From positions 42,755,500 through 42,819,499 of the forward strand of contig OY747710.1 in assembly GCA_963556495.2 (NCBI GenBank): DNA of 64,000 nt, read 5' to 3'. The translations under genes were made by a program, and so were the position numbers. The notes below the pieces were generated by a model. That model was given only the letters and a program-made list of their open reading frames with translations, searched no databases and was not told where the DNA came from. This document shows, piece after piece, positions 48,920-60,934 of this stretch (within the stretch, counting starts at the first letter, position 1; every line of letters starts with the position of its first letter). The stretch comes from Valencia hispanica (Eukaryota; Chordata; Actinopteri; Cyprinodontiformes; Valenciidae).

Positions 48920-49200
48920 AGAGCATCATAAAATGTCCGGTTTGTAGGTGATGGGAAAAAGTTCATGGCAATCCTGAAAGAAATCCTGTTAAGACTGGGG
49001 CAGTGGTTCACTTTCTAGCAGGACAGCGGTGTTGTAAAGTGAAGCCATGCTACAATGAAATGGCTTTGATCAAAGCATATTGGTGTGCTACAATCTAGAC
49101 CTGAAACAGCTTGAAAACCTTTGGTAATAGTTGAAGACTGATATTTACAGATGCTTGCCATCCAGCTCACTGAACTTATAGGTCTTAGTCACTCTTCTTT
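48920..49200 (+). mobile_element. Tc1 transposase relic, 3' part
   Basis: Plus-strand text resembles the QQDNAPCH...[10 protein letters not shown] half of a Tc1 transposase in decayed form (for example CTAGACCTGAAACAGCTTGA then AAACCTTTGGTAATAG near 49,096). Strongly mutated. Confidence 0.5.
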
Positions 49201-49914
49201 TTCAATACATTTGTTGGGGTCTGCAGTTTGAATGAATTCCTTGTGAGTTGATTTCTGTGACAAAATGCTGTCTCGCTTCTGTTTCAGGAGGTTGAAGTTT
49301 GTTGGAGGAGTGGGTGGGGGTAACAGTCAGAATTGTAAATCCCATTCAATAATATTCATGATATGCAAACGTCTTCCCTCTGATTGGCTAACAGCAATGC
49401 AACTCTTATGCTGCCTCCGAACAAATAACTAACTTAACTCACTTCACTGGTGATGTTCCAAGACAAATTCCAACTGTTTCTCTCTCAGCTCCTGTTTTAT
49501 GGGTAACTCAGCCATGTTGTGGAGTTGCCAACGGTTAGCTTCTACTAGCAGAGACGCACTCTGCTCTCTCCTGGCCGCAAAATTCCCGTGGGCAGTCGGA
49601 AGCCAAAGTAGGCAAGACCATGAATACTGATTTTCCCTGTAACGTACTGTAGAAGGGACTGGCTTTTTCTGACTCGCTCATTTTTGCCATCTATTTCCTT
49701 TCTGTGGATAATGGGGGTTGGAGAAAATGTTCATGTGCAGCATGCATATGCAACTCAGAGAGACCCATCGTACTTAAAAAAAAACAAGTATTACACGGTT
49801 TCTCTGTGAACTAGACCTTAAAGCTATTAGGAAAAGACGAATGTGCAAACATTTCAGTGTATAGGTGTAAAAAGCTGGCAGACATATGCCAAAAGACTGA
49901 AAAGTGGCTCTACA

Positions 49915-50065
49915 AAGTACTAATTAAGGGGGCCTGTAATAAATGCCACCCACACTTTTCAGATTTTCATTTAGTAAAAAATGTTGAAAGCTGTGTAACA
50001 TTTTCTTCCACATTACTACAATGCACTACCTTGTGCTTGTCCATCACATAAAATATTAACATTTG
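49915..50065 (-). mobile_element. Tc1-like element outer end
   Basis: CACACTTTTCAGATTTTCAT and CTTGTGCTTGTCCATCACAT match the outer end of the same fish Tc1 family as 43,575-44,470. Confidence 0.55.
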
Positions 50066-50329
50066 GTGTCGAAAGATGACAAAATGCAAAAAAGTTGAAG
50101 GGATACAAAAACTGTAAGGACATATTTGCATATCAGGTGGTTAACAGACAGATGTTCATTTCTCTGCTTTAGAGTAAAAGTTTCACATTTTGGAAAACAA
50201 ACTTTATTTCGTTTCTTGCTGAGACTTCGCTGAAGAGATTGAAACCAATCTGATCTTATCTTCCACATCATTCTCACAGGAGCTGCATCAGGTTAACTTA
50301 AATATATATTTAATATATAAATATTTATT

Positions 50330-53300
50330 AAATATAAGATCTCTCTCCTCAAAGACTTTGTTAGTAAATGACTTGATTTGTGATAATCACATTGATTTTC
50401 TTTCTCTCACAGAAACCTGGTTGCAGCAGGAGGATTATGTCAGTATAAATGAGTCAACTCCTTCCAGTCATTTAAATTTTCACATTCCTAGAAATACTGG
50501 GCGAGGAGGGGGAGTTGAACCATTTGTCGTTCTGATTTACTAATTAGTCCCAGACCAATTGATAGCTACAGTTCTTTTGAACATCTAACCCTTAATTTTC
50601 CTAATCTAAGTTGCAAAACATTAAGACCATTTTTGTTTGTGGTTTTGTATCGTCCACCAGGCCCTTACTCTCAATTCTTGGATCAGATCTCACATTCTTT
50701 ATCTGATTTAGTATTAAATACTGATAGGGTCATTATAGTGGGGGACTTCAATATTCATGTGGACACTGAAAGTGATAGCCTAAATGCAGCCTTTAATGCT
50801 ATTATAGACTCAATTGGCTTTACTCAAAAAGTACAGGGATCCACCCACTCGGGTAAACACACTTTGGACCTTGTACTGACATACGGTATTGAGTGTGGGG
50901 AAATAACAGTCCACCCACATAACCCGGTCCTGTCTGACCACTTCTTGATAACTTTTGAATTTACTTTAACTGACCATCTTAAATGTGAAAGAAACTTTCA
51001 TTATAGTAGAGCTTTATCAGACAATGCTGTAACAATTTTTAAAGAATCTGTTCCATTCTTACTTTCCTCAATGTCTCAGAGTAACACAGTGGATGGCAGC
51101 AATTCTATCTCTAACCCTTCAGAAATTGATGGTCTGGTTCGCAGCGTTACGTCCTCATTGCGTTTGGCATTAGATAGTGTAGCCCCCTTAAAAAAGAAAG
51201 TGGCTAGCCATAGGAGGCTGACTCCTTGGTTTAACGCAGAGTTGCATATTTTAAAGCAGAATAATAGGAAGTTGGAGAGAAAATGGCGCTCTACACATCT
51301 AGAGGATTCCAATTTAACTTGGAATAACAGTCTACTGCTGTATAAAAAGACCCTTCGACAAGCTAGAACAGCATATTTTTCATAATTAATAGAGGCGAAT
51401 AAAAACAATCATAGGTTTCTTTTTAGTACAGCTGCCAAACTTACACAGAGTCATAGCTCTGTTGAACAAACTATCCCCCCAGTGATGATTTTATGGGATT
51501 CTTCAAAAATAAAATTAATTCTATTAAAAATAAAATAGTTGGCATCCTCCCAAACGTGATTACTTCTTCCTCAGTAAATGAGGCAGCAGAACTGTAGAAC
51601 CTAATTTGTGCTTAGGCTGTTTTGATTCAGTCGAGCTTTCAGAATTATCAAAAATATTAGCCTCATCTAAACCTTCAACTTGTATGTTGGACCCAATCCC
51701 AACCAAATTAATTAAGGAAGTGCTCCCTTTGGTTCCTGGCCCCATTTTGGATATGATGAATCTATCCTTAGTAAACGGATACGTACCACAAGAATTTAAA
51801 ATTGCTGTAATTGAACCTTTACTCAAGAAACCTTCCCTTGATCAAGATGACTTAGTGAATTATAGATCTATATCTAACCTTCCTTTCTTATCCAAAGTCC
51901 TTGAGAAAATTGTTGCTAATCAGGTCTTTGAGCATCTAAACAGTAACGAGCTGTTTGAAGAGTTTCAGTCAGGTTTTAGAGCTCATCATAGCACCGAAAC
52001 AGCACCGATGAAGGTTACTAATGATATTCTCATGGCCTCAGATAAGGGACTTGCGTCTGTTCTGGTTTTGTTAGATCTCAGTGCTGCTTTTGACACAGTC
52101 GATCATAATATTCTCTAAGAAAGGCTTGAACATGTTGCAGGGATCAAATGAACAGCACTAGGCTGGTTTAAATCATATTTGTCTGACAGATTCCAGTTTA
52201 TTCATCTAAATGATAAATCTTCTTCACTCTCAAGGGTTACCTGTGGAGTTCCACAGGGTTCTGTGCTTGGACCAATTCTGTTCACCATATATATGCTCCC
52301 AATTGGTAGAATCATTAGACAGCCTGGGATACATTTCCACAGCTATGCCGATGATACACAACTATATTTATCCATAAATCCTGATGAACCCAGTCAGTTA
52401 GGTAGATTACAGGCATGTCTGGAAGACATAAAAACATGGATGAATCTAAACTTTTTGCTCTTAAATTCTGACAAGACAGAAGTTGCTGTCTTTGGACCAG
52501 AAGTTCTTAAACAGAAACTGATTAGTCAATCACTTCATCTGGATGGCATTAAATTGGCCCCCAGTAATAACGTAAAGAACCATGGCGTTATTTTTGACCA
52601 AGACATGACATTTAAATCCCATATTAAACAAAAATATTAGCCTCATCTAAACCTTCAACTTGTATGTTGGACCCAATCCCAACCAAATTAATTAAGGAAG
52701 TGCTCCCTTTGGTTCCTGGCCCCATTTTGGATATGATGAATCTATCCTTAGTAAACGGATACGTACCACAAGAATTTAAAATTGCTGTAATTGAACCTTT
52801 ACTCAAGAAACCTTCCCTTGATCAAGATGACTTAGTGAATTATAGATCTATATCTAACCTTCCTTTCTTATCCAAAGTCCTTGAGAAAATTGTTGCTAAT
52901 CAGGTCTGTGAGCATCTAAACAGTAACGAGCTGTTTGAAGAGTTTCAGTCAGGTTTTAGAGCTCATCATAGCACCGAAACAGCACCGATGAAGGTTACTA
53001 ATGATATTCTCATGGCCTCAGATAAGGGACTTGCGTCTGTTCTGGTTTTGTTAGATCTCAGTGCTGCTTTTGACACAGTCGATCATAATATTCTCTAAGA
53101 AAGGCTTGAACATGTTGCAGGGATCAAATGAACAGCACTAGGCTGGTTTAAATCATATTTGTCTGACAGATTCCAGTTTATTCATCTAAATGATAAATCT
53201 TCTTCACTCTCAAGGGTTACCTGTGGAGTTCCACAGGGTTCTGTGCTTGGACCAATTCTGTTCACCATATATATGCTCCCAATTGGTAGAATCATTAGAC

Positions 53301-54880
53301 AGCATGGGATACATTTCCACAGCTATGCCGATGATACACAACTATATTTATCCATAAATCCTGATGAACCCAGTCAGTTAGGTAGATTACAGGCATGTCT
53401 GGAAGACATAAAAACATGGATGAATCTAAACTTTTTGCTCTTAAATTCTGACAAGACAGAAGTTGCTGTCTTTGGACCAGAAGTTCTTAAACAGAAACTG
53501 ATTAGTCAATCACTTCATCTGGATGGCATTAAATTGGCCCCCAGTAATAACGTAAAGAACCATGGCGTTATTTTTGACCAAGACATGACATTTAAATCCC
53601 ATATTAAACAGGTTTCTAGGATTTCCTTCTTTCACCTCCGGAATATTGCTAAAATTAGAAACATCCTGTCCAGGAGTGATGCTGAGAAACTATTCCATGC
53701 ATTTGTTACCTCAAGGCTGGACTACTGTAATTCTTTACTATCAGGAAGTCCACAAAATGCCATTAAAAGCTTTCAGTTGATCCAAAATGCGGCAGCAAGA
53801 GTTCTGATGAATATTAAAAAGAGAGATCACATTTCTCCTGTTTTAGCTTCCCTTCATTGGCTCCCTGTTAAATCCAGAATAGAATTTAAGATCCTTCTTC
53901 TTACATACAAAGCCCTTAATAATCAAGCTCCATCATACATCAGAGATCTGATTGTTCCATATGTTCCCAACAGAGCACTTCGCTCTCAGACTGCAGGTTT
54001 ACTTGTAGTTCCCAGGATTTCTAAAAATAGAATGGGAGGCAGATCTTTTAGTTATCAGGCTCCTCTCCTGTGGAATCAGCTCCCAGCTTTAGTCCGTGAG
54101 GCAGACACTCTGTTTACTTTTAAGGCCAGGCTTAAAACTTTCCTTTTTGATAAGCTTATAGTTAGAGTGGCTTAGGTCATCCTGGGCTAGCTCTGTAGTT
54201 ATGCTGCTATAGGCTTAGACTGCTGGAGGACAGACTTACCAATCTTCTTCACTCTGCTACTTCCTTTTCTACTATTACTCTCCAGTTGTATTACAGTACA
54301 TTCTGTTATTTTGACTGTTAACTTTGTTTTCTCTCAGTGTTTTTCTTACCACAGAAGATATACCTGGTCTGGTATCCTGCTTGGCTGCAATGCCCTGTTG
54401 GACGGGGGGCATCGACTGGGATGATCCTCCCAGTAACTGAACATCCACTGTGTCCTGTTCTCAACTTATTACTTTCTGTAACATAGAAAGTTCTCTTATA
54501 TCAGATCTTCTGTTCCTTCTGTGTTTCTGCTCTGTCTTCTCAAACCCCCAGACGGTCGTGGCAGATGGCCGCTCCTACTGAGCCTGGTTCTGTTGGAGGT
54601 TTCTTCCTGTTAAAGGGGAGTTTTTCCTCTCCACCGTCGCTACATGCTTGCTCAGTATGAGGGATTGCTGAAGGATTGCTGTGGTTGGAAAGTCTGCATC
54701 AACGGGGCCCAACCTCACGCCAATGACTGACGCAATCTGCTGGGATTCCTTAAATAGGAAACTTTTTAACTGAATGGAATGTTTGTATAAATGTATTGAA
54801 ATGACTTCTTGTTAAGTGCCTTGAGATGACATCTGTTGTGAATTGGCGCTATATAAATAAACTGAATTGAATTGAATTGA
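50330..54880 (+). mobile_element. L2-like non-LTR retrotransposon, inactive
   Basis: Nearly complete ORF2 of a CR1/L2-type LINE followed by a 3' UTR of about 700 bp ending in (TTGAA)n. The endonuclease begins near 50,343 with SLSSKTLLVNDLI and shows LTETWL, VIIVGDFNIHVD and VLSDHFLITF. The RT shows [30 protein letters not shown] and HSYADDTQLYLSI. The C-terminus has ISPVLASLHWLPVKSRIEFK. It is dead: stops interrupt the endonuclease (50,541, 51,383), there are frameshifts near 50,590 and 51,485, and two stops follow DHNIL. The 5' end looks truncated and no upstream ORF1 is seen. It lies antisense inside a PCSK-like intron. Tails of this family recur at 31.9 and 59.1 kb. Confidence 0.9.
51651..53610 (+). 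repeat. 980-bp tandem duplication inside the L2 RT domain
   Basis: Copy 1 is 51,651-52,630 and copy 2 is 52,631-53,610, at an exact offset of 980. I saw only two differences: T to G near 51,928/52,908 and C to A near 52,324/53,304. Both copies carry the same two in-frame stops after DHNIL. The junction has 2-bp microhomology (CA). Only copy 2 continues into the rest of the RT. Confidence 0.93.
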
Positions 54881-55918
54881 ACTTATCTAAGCTTAGAGGC
54901 AAGATAAAGGGAGAACTGTCAAAGAGAACAAAATCCATGCGCTTGGCCCTTTAAACTTCAATGATTTTCCTTTTACATCCCATTTGTTGAATCTCTGAAA
55001 AGATCCTCTTACAGTCACACCTAAAGTGATTCAACCTCTACTGCAGATTTAGTGCATTGGCAAAATTAAACATTATTCAGATGTTTACAATAAAGAAAAC
55101 ACACAAAAACAGTTTAGACAGTTATATAAAACTAGCAATATGAGTATTTCATTGAAATTTAATACTAAATCCTAATTTCAATGGTTACTGCGCGACAAAA
55201 GTCAGCCCCATTTTGCTCAGCACAGCAATACAAATATCGGCTCTTGGATCAGCCAATTTTCTGGAGGAGGGAAAATGAAGAATACTCTAAAGAGATCACC
55301 ATTTCTGCAGAGAAGCATTGTGGTGGCTGAGGGAAGCCAGAGGGTTGTTTCTCTACCACGGGCATTAGAAATCTGCAGGGTGTAAAGGAAGAGATGGATT
55401 CAATCAAGTATGAGGAAATCCAGGAAGAAAATGTCTTGCTGTCTCTGAGGAAAATGAAACTTGGACCTCTGACAATAATCCCAGCCATATCTCAAAGTCA
55501 AACAAGGCTTATTTTAAGAAGAGATACTAGAGCAGCCATCACGGTCACCTCACTTGAAATCTGTTTTAGTCTTTGGTGGGATTTCAAAAGGGAAGTTGCA
55601 GCACAGAGCCATGCACACTGTGTCTAGCTACTGTATTTAAACTGTTATGACCTGGTTAATGTGCCCAAAGAAACTCATTTGCAGCACGAGTTGAATAACT
55701 TCAGGTTCACCTGTACTTTGCTAGGAACCATTTCTGTTAGATCCTTGTTTGCACGTTATACTGCTTCGCTGTTGTAACTTCATGCTGAATGAAGCGTAAA
55801 ATTTCTCTAGAAAAGAAAAGTAGTACATATACTAAATGTGTTCATAATCACCACCATACACTATATCAGAGGACACCAAGATATGTTGAAGAGAATGTCC
55901 ACTTTATAGACACCATAC

Positions 55919-56012
55919 CTGCACATGCTCCAAAGTGTTGACTTCATTAGCTGTCCCTCGGCAGGCATCAGATTTGATGCTGATGCTCACTTGGCCTCCA
56001 GCAGACAAAAAT
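55919..56012 (-). CDS. Proprotein convertase, second P-domain exon found
   Basis: 94-nt exon with acceptor ATTGTAG before 56,012 and donor CAG/GTATGG after 55,919. The first base completes an AG+A arginine codon from the previous exon. It then encodes FLSAGGQVSISIKSDACRGT through NTLEHVQ (31 residues). The LEHVQ segment and the single cysteine pattern (DAC) match the early P domain of PCSK proteins, where a similar LEHV strand precedes the RGDL strand. It ends in phase 0, as the 45.4-kb exon requires. Confidence 0.9.
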
Positions 56013-56084
56013 CTACAATAGTAATAATAATAATGAAAATGATAATGATAATAATATATGTAAAATCCGAAGAGGTTTCTGTAC

Positions 56085-56195
56085 CTGGCTGGATTAAATG
56101 TGACCTCTTTCTTGCACTTCCTCTGTGGAAAAGCACTGTGGAACAGCGCAGCCTGCTGCACCATCAGCCCAGCGTCCAACACTCCGAAACCATAC
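56085..56195 (-). CDS. Proprotein convertase, catalytic/P-domain junction exon
   Basis: 111-nt exon with acceptor CTTGTTGCAG and donor CCAG/GTACAG. One base completes an upstream codon, 36 codons follow, and two bases remain for the next exon. It encodes YGFGVLDAGLMVQQAALFHS and onward to PQRKCKKEVTFNPA. YGFGxLDA is the invariant end of the PCSK catalytic domain just before the P domain. The intron to the next exon is only 72 bp and carries an interrupted (TAA)n. Exons with the Asp/His/Ser catalytic triad, prodomain and signal peptide were not found up to 64,000, so the 5' half of the gene is presumably outside the window. Confidence 0.9.
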
Positions 56196-56574
56196 CTGCA
56201 ACAAGTAGGAGAGATCCACTTTCAGTTTGTGTATTAGCGAACATGATAACCTGAGAAATGGAATGACATTTAAAATTCTTGTATTCAGTTTCAGTCCGAA
56301 AAGTACAGTTAAGCCCAAAGTTAACATCCCTGACAGATTTAGATTTCAAATTGTTTCCGTTCATCCGAGTAGCATGTTCTCTTAGTAGGAATTGAGGCTT
56401 CTGTCAGCACATAATAAAAAATTTAGGAGAAAAAAAATGCACGTCTATCTTTATTTACATTTTTATTAAAAATTGCATGTCAAAAATTCCTTGGACCCCC
56501 TTTAATACTTAATAGCATAATTCTCATTACTGCAATTAACCCCTTATTATAAATGCTGACCATCTTATTACATG

Positions 56575-56763
56575 TTTCCTCTCCATCCATCATTTCATTC
56601 CATTACCTATACTGTCTATCCTTTGCCAGGTTGGCTTGTGCCTATCTCCAGCAGTCATCAGGCAAGAGGCGGTACACCCTGGAAAGGCTGCCAGTCCATC
56701 GCAGGGACAAATAGGATAAACAACAATCCATGCTCACACTAGGACAGCAATTTAAAGAGACCA
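56575..56763 (-). mobile_element. SINE body, distal half (split by HERO-like insertion)
   Basis: Contains GGTACACCCTGGAAAGGCTG, CCAGTCCATCGCAGGGACAA and AGCAATTTAAAGAGACCA, the distal part of a widespread teleost repeat whose other half appears at 60,154-60,312. Between the halves lies the HERO-like element. Confidence 0.6.
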
Positions 56764-59700
56764 TATGCAAGAAACATCTCATGGATGCACTGGGACGCAT
56801 CTTCAGTGATGTATCCTGGGGTCACTGGGTGTTTCGGGTCTCGCAACATCATACACCCTCGCCCATGCGACCCAGCCAGGGTTGATCAAGCCCCGACTTG
56901 CGTCCCAGTAGCAAACCACGGATCAGCCCTCTTAATCCAAAGCCACCTTGTAGCTTTTTCTGCGGCTTCACTTGCCGATTGAATGGCCCTTTTCTTGGCC
57001 GCCCCTGTCACACCCAAACGACTGAGGACTTTGCAAAGTGAACGCCCTGCAAAGCCTCTACAGCCGACTTCTATCGGCTCATAGAAGGTTTTCCAGCCTC
57101 TCTCCCTGCACTCCTCCAACAGTTCCTGGTACTTAGCGCGTTTCCTCTCATTGGCTTCCTCAATACGCTCTTCCCATGGCACTGTAAGTTCCAGCATGAT
57201 CAGATGTTTGGAAGCCTCGGAGGTAATTATCATGTCTGGGCGGAGACTTGTTGTTGCAATATGCTGAGGGAACCGCAGCTGTCTTCCAAGGTCGACCTGC
57301 AGCTGCCAGTCAGAGGCTTTGTGGAGGAGGCCTGTTTTTAATTGTGGGCGGGGCAGGGGTTTCTCTCCTGCTTTGATGAAGAGGACTGCCTTCTTTGGAG
57401 CATGATGGTGTTTGCTAGTGCTGATGGCTGAGGCTACACTCTCAGTAATTGCCTTAAGCACCTGGTCGTGGCGCCAGCGATAGCGACCATTAGCCACCGG
57501 CTCTGGGCAGCTGCTGAGGAGATGTTCTAAGGAGCCTCTTCCAGAGCACAGAGGGCAGGAAGGTGTTTCACTCTTCCCCCAGACATGGAGGTTTGCTGGG
57601 CTTGGCAGGGCATCGTAGACAGCCTGCACCAGGAAACGGACCCGATGGAAATCTGCCTGTAAGATGTTTGCCCAGGTAATCCTGTGCTGCGGCATACTCT
57701 CCCACCTTGTCCATGCTCCCTGCTGCCTGAGTCCCAAAGCCCTGCTCACTTGCTCTTCCTCTACACCTGCTCGGACCTCTTCCTGGAGTAGATGGTGTCT
57801 GTCCTTGCCACGGGCTTGGCTGACCAGAGTCTTCAGGATGTAGCCCAATCCCACTCTGCCTGTTGCCACGGTGCCCACCAATGCTTTTTGTCTCAGGCGT
57901 GACTCTGCCACCTCCACTGCTTTCCCCGCTTTCCACTTCCTTCCTGTCCTCACCTCGATGCCGGCTGCTGACACCTTGCAGTCTCTGGAGTCCCTGTACT
58001 GTAGGACTTCTCTGGTGCGTACTACCATAAATTCTTCAGTAAGACTACTGAAGGCCAGCTGCAGGATATTACTTGTCCCATACAGTGCAGCGCTGGTAAG
58101 ACTGCGTGGAAGCCCTAGCCATTTCCGAAGAAAGCCACTGATCTTCTTTTCTAGGGACTCAACTGTTGTATTCGGGAATGCATAGACCAGTAGGGGCCAC
58201 AGGACTCGGGGCAGGATGGAATGCTGGTAGATCCAGGCTCCAAGTTCTTTATTGGTCATCTGGATGGCAGCATAGTCTTTCAGGCTGGGGTCAAAAAGCT
58301 TCCCCAAACTCTTGACAGGTTGCTCTGTGATGGTTGAGATGACAGCGCCTAAGATGGAAAAATGAAACTTGGCAATCACCTTCCCCTTTTTCAGCACCAT
58401 AGACCTTGACTTGGAGGGCTTAAAACTCATTCTTGCCGGAGTGATGAGTCTCTCAAGTCCTTGTAGGATCCACCTGCTCCCTGGGACCGATGTTGTTGTG
58501 ATGGCCAGGTCATCCATATAGGCTCTTATAGGGGGCTGTCGTATGCCTGACTTGGTTAGGGGTCCCCTGCATTCCACCTCGGCTAACTTCACCAACATGT
58601 TCATGGCAAGAGTGAAAAGAACAACAGAGATGGTTCAACCTGTTATTATTCCTTTTTCAATGCGATGCCAATCTGATGTCTCTGACCCAGAAGTGACCCG
58701 CATCCTGAAATTATTGTAGTAATCCAGGATCAGATCCTTGATTTTACTGGGAATATGATGGAGGTGTAGAGCGAGCTCGACCAGTTTGTGTGGTATGGAC
58801 CCGTAGGCGTTGGCCAGGTCCAACCACAAGACAACTAGGTCACCTCTGTTTTCATGGGCCTCTCTGATGAGATGTGTAACTACGCCAGTGTGTTCCATGC
58901 ACCCAGGAGCTCCGGGAATTCCCCCCTTCTGCACTGAGGGGTCGATGTAATTGTTGATGTAAAAGAAGAAACTCTGTCAGTCTTCGTGAGACAATGCTGA
59001 AAAACACCTTCCCTTCAACACTCAACAGTGAAATAGTTCGAAACTGGTTGATGTTTTTCGAGTTCTCTTCTTTGGGGATCCACACTCCCTCTGCCCACCT
59101 CCACTGGTCTCAACTCTTTCTCTTCACCAAATCAATTCAATTCAGTTTATTTATATAGCGCCAATTCACAACAGATGTCATCTCAAGGCACTTAACAAGA
59201 AGTCATTTCAAAACATTTATACAAACATTCCAATCAGTTAAAAAGTTTCCTATTTAAGGAATCCCAGCAGATTGCGTCAGTCATTGGCGTGAGGTTGGGC
59301 CCCGTTGATACAGACTTTCCAATAGATCACATAGGGTACTCCATTGGGCCATGGAGTAGATGCTGAGCGAGCTGCCTTAATGATCTCCTCATCATCCTAT
59401 AGACTTGGCTCCCTCAGGTTAAACTCTGTTGTTGGGGGGCCGGGGCTGATTAGAGCTTTGTTGGGCTCCAATTCTTGCTCTCTCAGTGGATCGCTCACTG
59501 TATCCTGGAGAACGCGATTCACTTCCTCTGTTGAACACTCAAGCTGGCCGCTGCGCTTGTCCCCAAGCAGTTGTTTTGTGAAGACGAAGGGATTGGCGAT
59601 GAAGGCTGCTCGCTTCCTGGCTCTCTCTCTACCCCGTCTCCGGTGCCACTCTGCTCTACAGAGGATCATCAGCTTCTTCCGCAGAATGTTTTGCAGCTCT

Positions 59701-60150
59701 GCTAATGGTCCCTTCTCCTCAACAGTAGCTTTCTTGTACTGGTTATTGAGGGTATGAAGCTCCTGATGTATCTTGGTGGCCCTACGGTTCATAGTGAAGG
59801 AGGGGGGCTTGGTTTTTTCCTTCTCTACCTGCCCAAATCTTTCTGAGGCATATCTGAAGATGATGGTAGACATTGTTTGGTGTCGGCTGTCAGCATCTCC
59901 TTTGGCTGTGGCTTTGATGATATTGGACACGTCCTCGTCAAACTGCAACCACTCATTCCGTTTGCTGGCTGGGGGCCATTTAATCTGCTGCTGCGGAACT
60001 ACTCTGCTGGGATTTGGAGGCTCTAGTACATGGAGGGACTGGGCTCTGTCGGTTGCCTCCTGGCCGGGCTCCTCCTGCGTCTCACCAGGTACAGGACCTG
60101 AGCGTTGCACCTCATTCTCCCGCTCCAAGCATTTCATTCTGGCCTGGTGG
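56764..60150 (-). mobile_element. HERO-like (RLE-type) non-LTR retrotransposon, inactive
   Basis: Minus-strand element. The N-terminal part (60,137 to about 59,397) encodes a basic, coiled-coil-like segment. The RT follows with PKEENSKNINQFRTISLLSV (about 59,020-59,080), LVVLWLDLANAYGSIPH (about 58,790-58,840) and YMDDLAITT (about 58,500-58,530). Downstream are a zinc knuckle CPLC-X7-H-X4-C (near 57,530) and a restriction-like endonuclease block, RPDMIIT then LELTVPWEER. The final 572-codon frame (58,604-56,886) is open. Frameshifts near 58,630 and 58,920 and an inserted L2 tail disable the RT. Upstream zinc fingers are missing, so it is 5'-truncated. Domain order fits the R2/R4-related HERO clade known from fish. 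The clade name is from memory of such proteins. Confidence 0.85.
59139..59325 (-). mobile_element. L2-like LINE tail inside the HERO-like element
   Basis: The reverse complement aligns to the last ~190 bp of the L2-like element ending at 54,880, from TGGAAAGTCTG to the TGAATTGAATTG tail. It interrupts the HERO-like RT between VPYVIY and the QWRWAEGVWIPKEE block, with some target coding sequence lost. It therefore inserted later. Confidence 0.9.
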
Positions 60151-60153
60151 ATA

Positions 60154-60312
60154 GATTACCAGTCATGTTTTTGGACTGTGGTAGGAAAGCCGGAGGGAAA
60201 ACATGCATGCACAAGGAGAACATGCAAACTCTATGCACAAAGACTCAAGGGCAGGTTTCAAACCCAGGACCTTCTTGCTGCACGGCAACAGTACTACCAA
60301 CTGTGCAGTCCA
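60154..60312 (-). mobile_element. SINE head, tRNA-related half
   Basis: On the minus strand from 60,312: GCACAGTTGGTAGTACTG (A-box-like), AGGTCCTGGGTTTGAAACC (B-box-like), then TTTGCATGTTCTCCTTGTGC. The 60,154 edge (GATTACCAGTCATGTTTTTG) would continue into the half at 56,763 if the HERO-like element were absent. Confidence 0.65.
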
Positions 60313-60344
60313 TGTTTTCTCTTGTATTTTCACAATTTAGAGAT

Positions 60345-60930
60345 GAGGCGAGGCAACTTTATTTGAATAGCACGCTTTCAACAACAAGGCAATTCAAGGT
60401 GCTTTACATAATTTCCCTTTTATTTACAATAAAATAAAAGCAGCAATCGAAACATAAAACACAACATTAGAGACACATAACATATGACACAGTAAAACAT
60501 AGGACATTCCAGCTATTATTAATCACTTACTCAAAGGCAGTTCTAAACAGATGGGTTTTTAGGTAGGATTTAAATGAACTCACTGTTTCAGCAGCTTAGC
60601 AGTTGTCTGGAAGTTTGTTCCAGATAAGAGAAACATAGAAACTTCAAATTCTAGGGATGATTAGTAGACTAGAGTTGGAAGACCTGAGTGGTCTGGGGGG
60701 TTGATATAGTGGCAACAAGTCTTCCACATACAGTACTTTGGTGCTAAGCCATTCGATGATTAAGAAAATAATAAACTTATTTTGAAGTCTATTCTCTGAG
60801 CTACAGGGAGCCTGTGTAAGGACTTTAGAACTTGCGTGATGTGCTCTACTTTACTGGTTCTAGTGAGGACCAGCTGTATCAGCTCCAACTGTGTGATTTA
60901 CATTTTAGGCAGACCAGTGAAGACACTGTT
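60345..60930 (-). mobile_element. L2-like LINE 3' fragment, second copy
   Basis: Shares long stretches with 8,045-8,690, including GGCAATTCAAGGTGCTTTAC, TCTAAACAGATGGGTTTTTA and TCTATTCTCTGAGCTACAGG. The coding frame for the RT C-terminus is more decayed than in the 8-kb copy. Confidence 0.8.
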
Positions 60931-60934
60931 ACAT

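Larger units (their letters stand above)
45559..55918 (-). other. PCSK-like gene intron (10.36 kb)
   Basis: Intron between the exons at 45.4 and 55.9 kb. It holds a pogo-like MITE, a (CT)n tract, an RTE-type relic, Tc1 relics and the whole L2-like element, which is inserted antisense to the host gene. 46.4-47.25, 49.2-49.9 and 54.9-55.9 kb showed no exon. 49.3-49.8 kb may be an old unidentified repeat. Confidence 0.6.
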
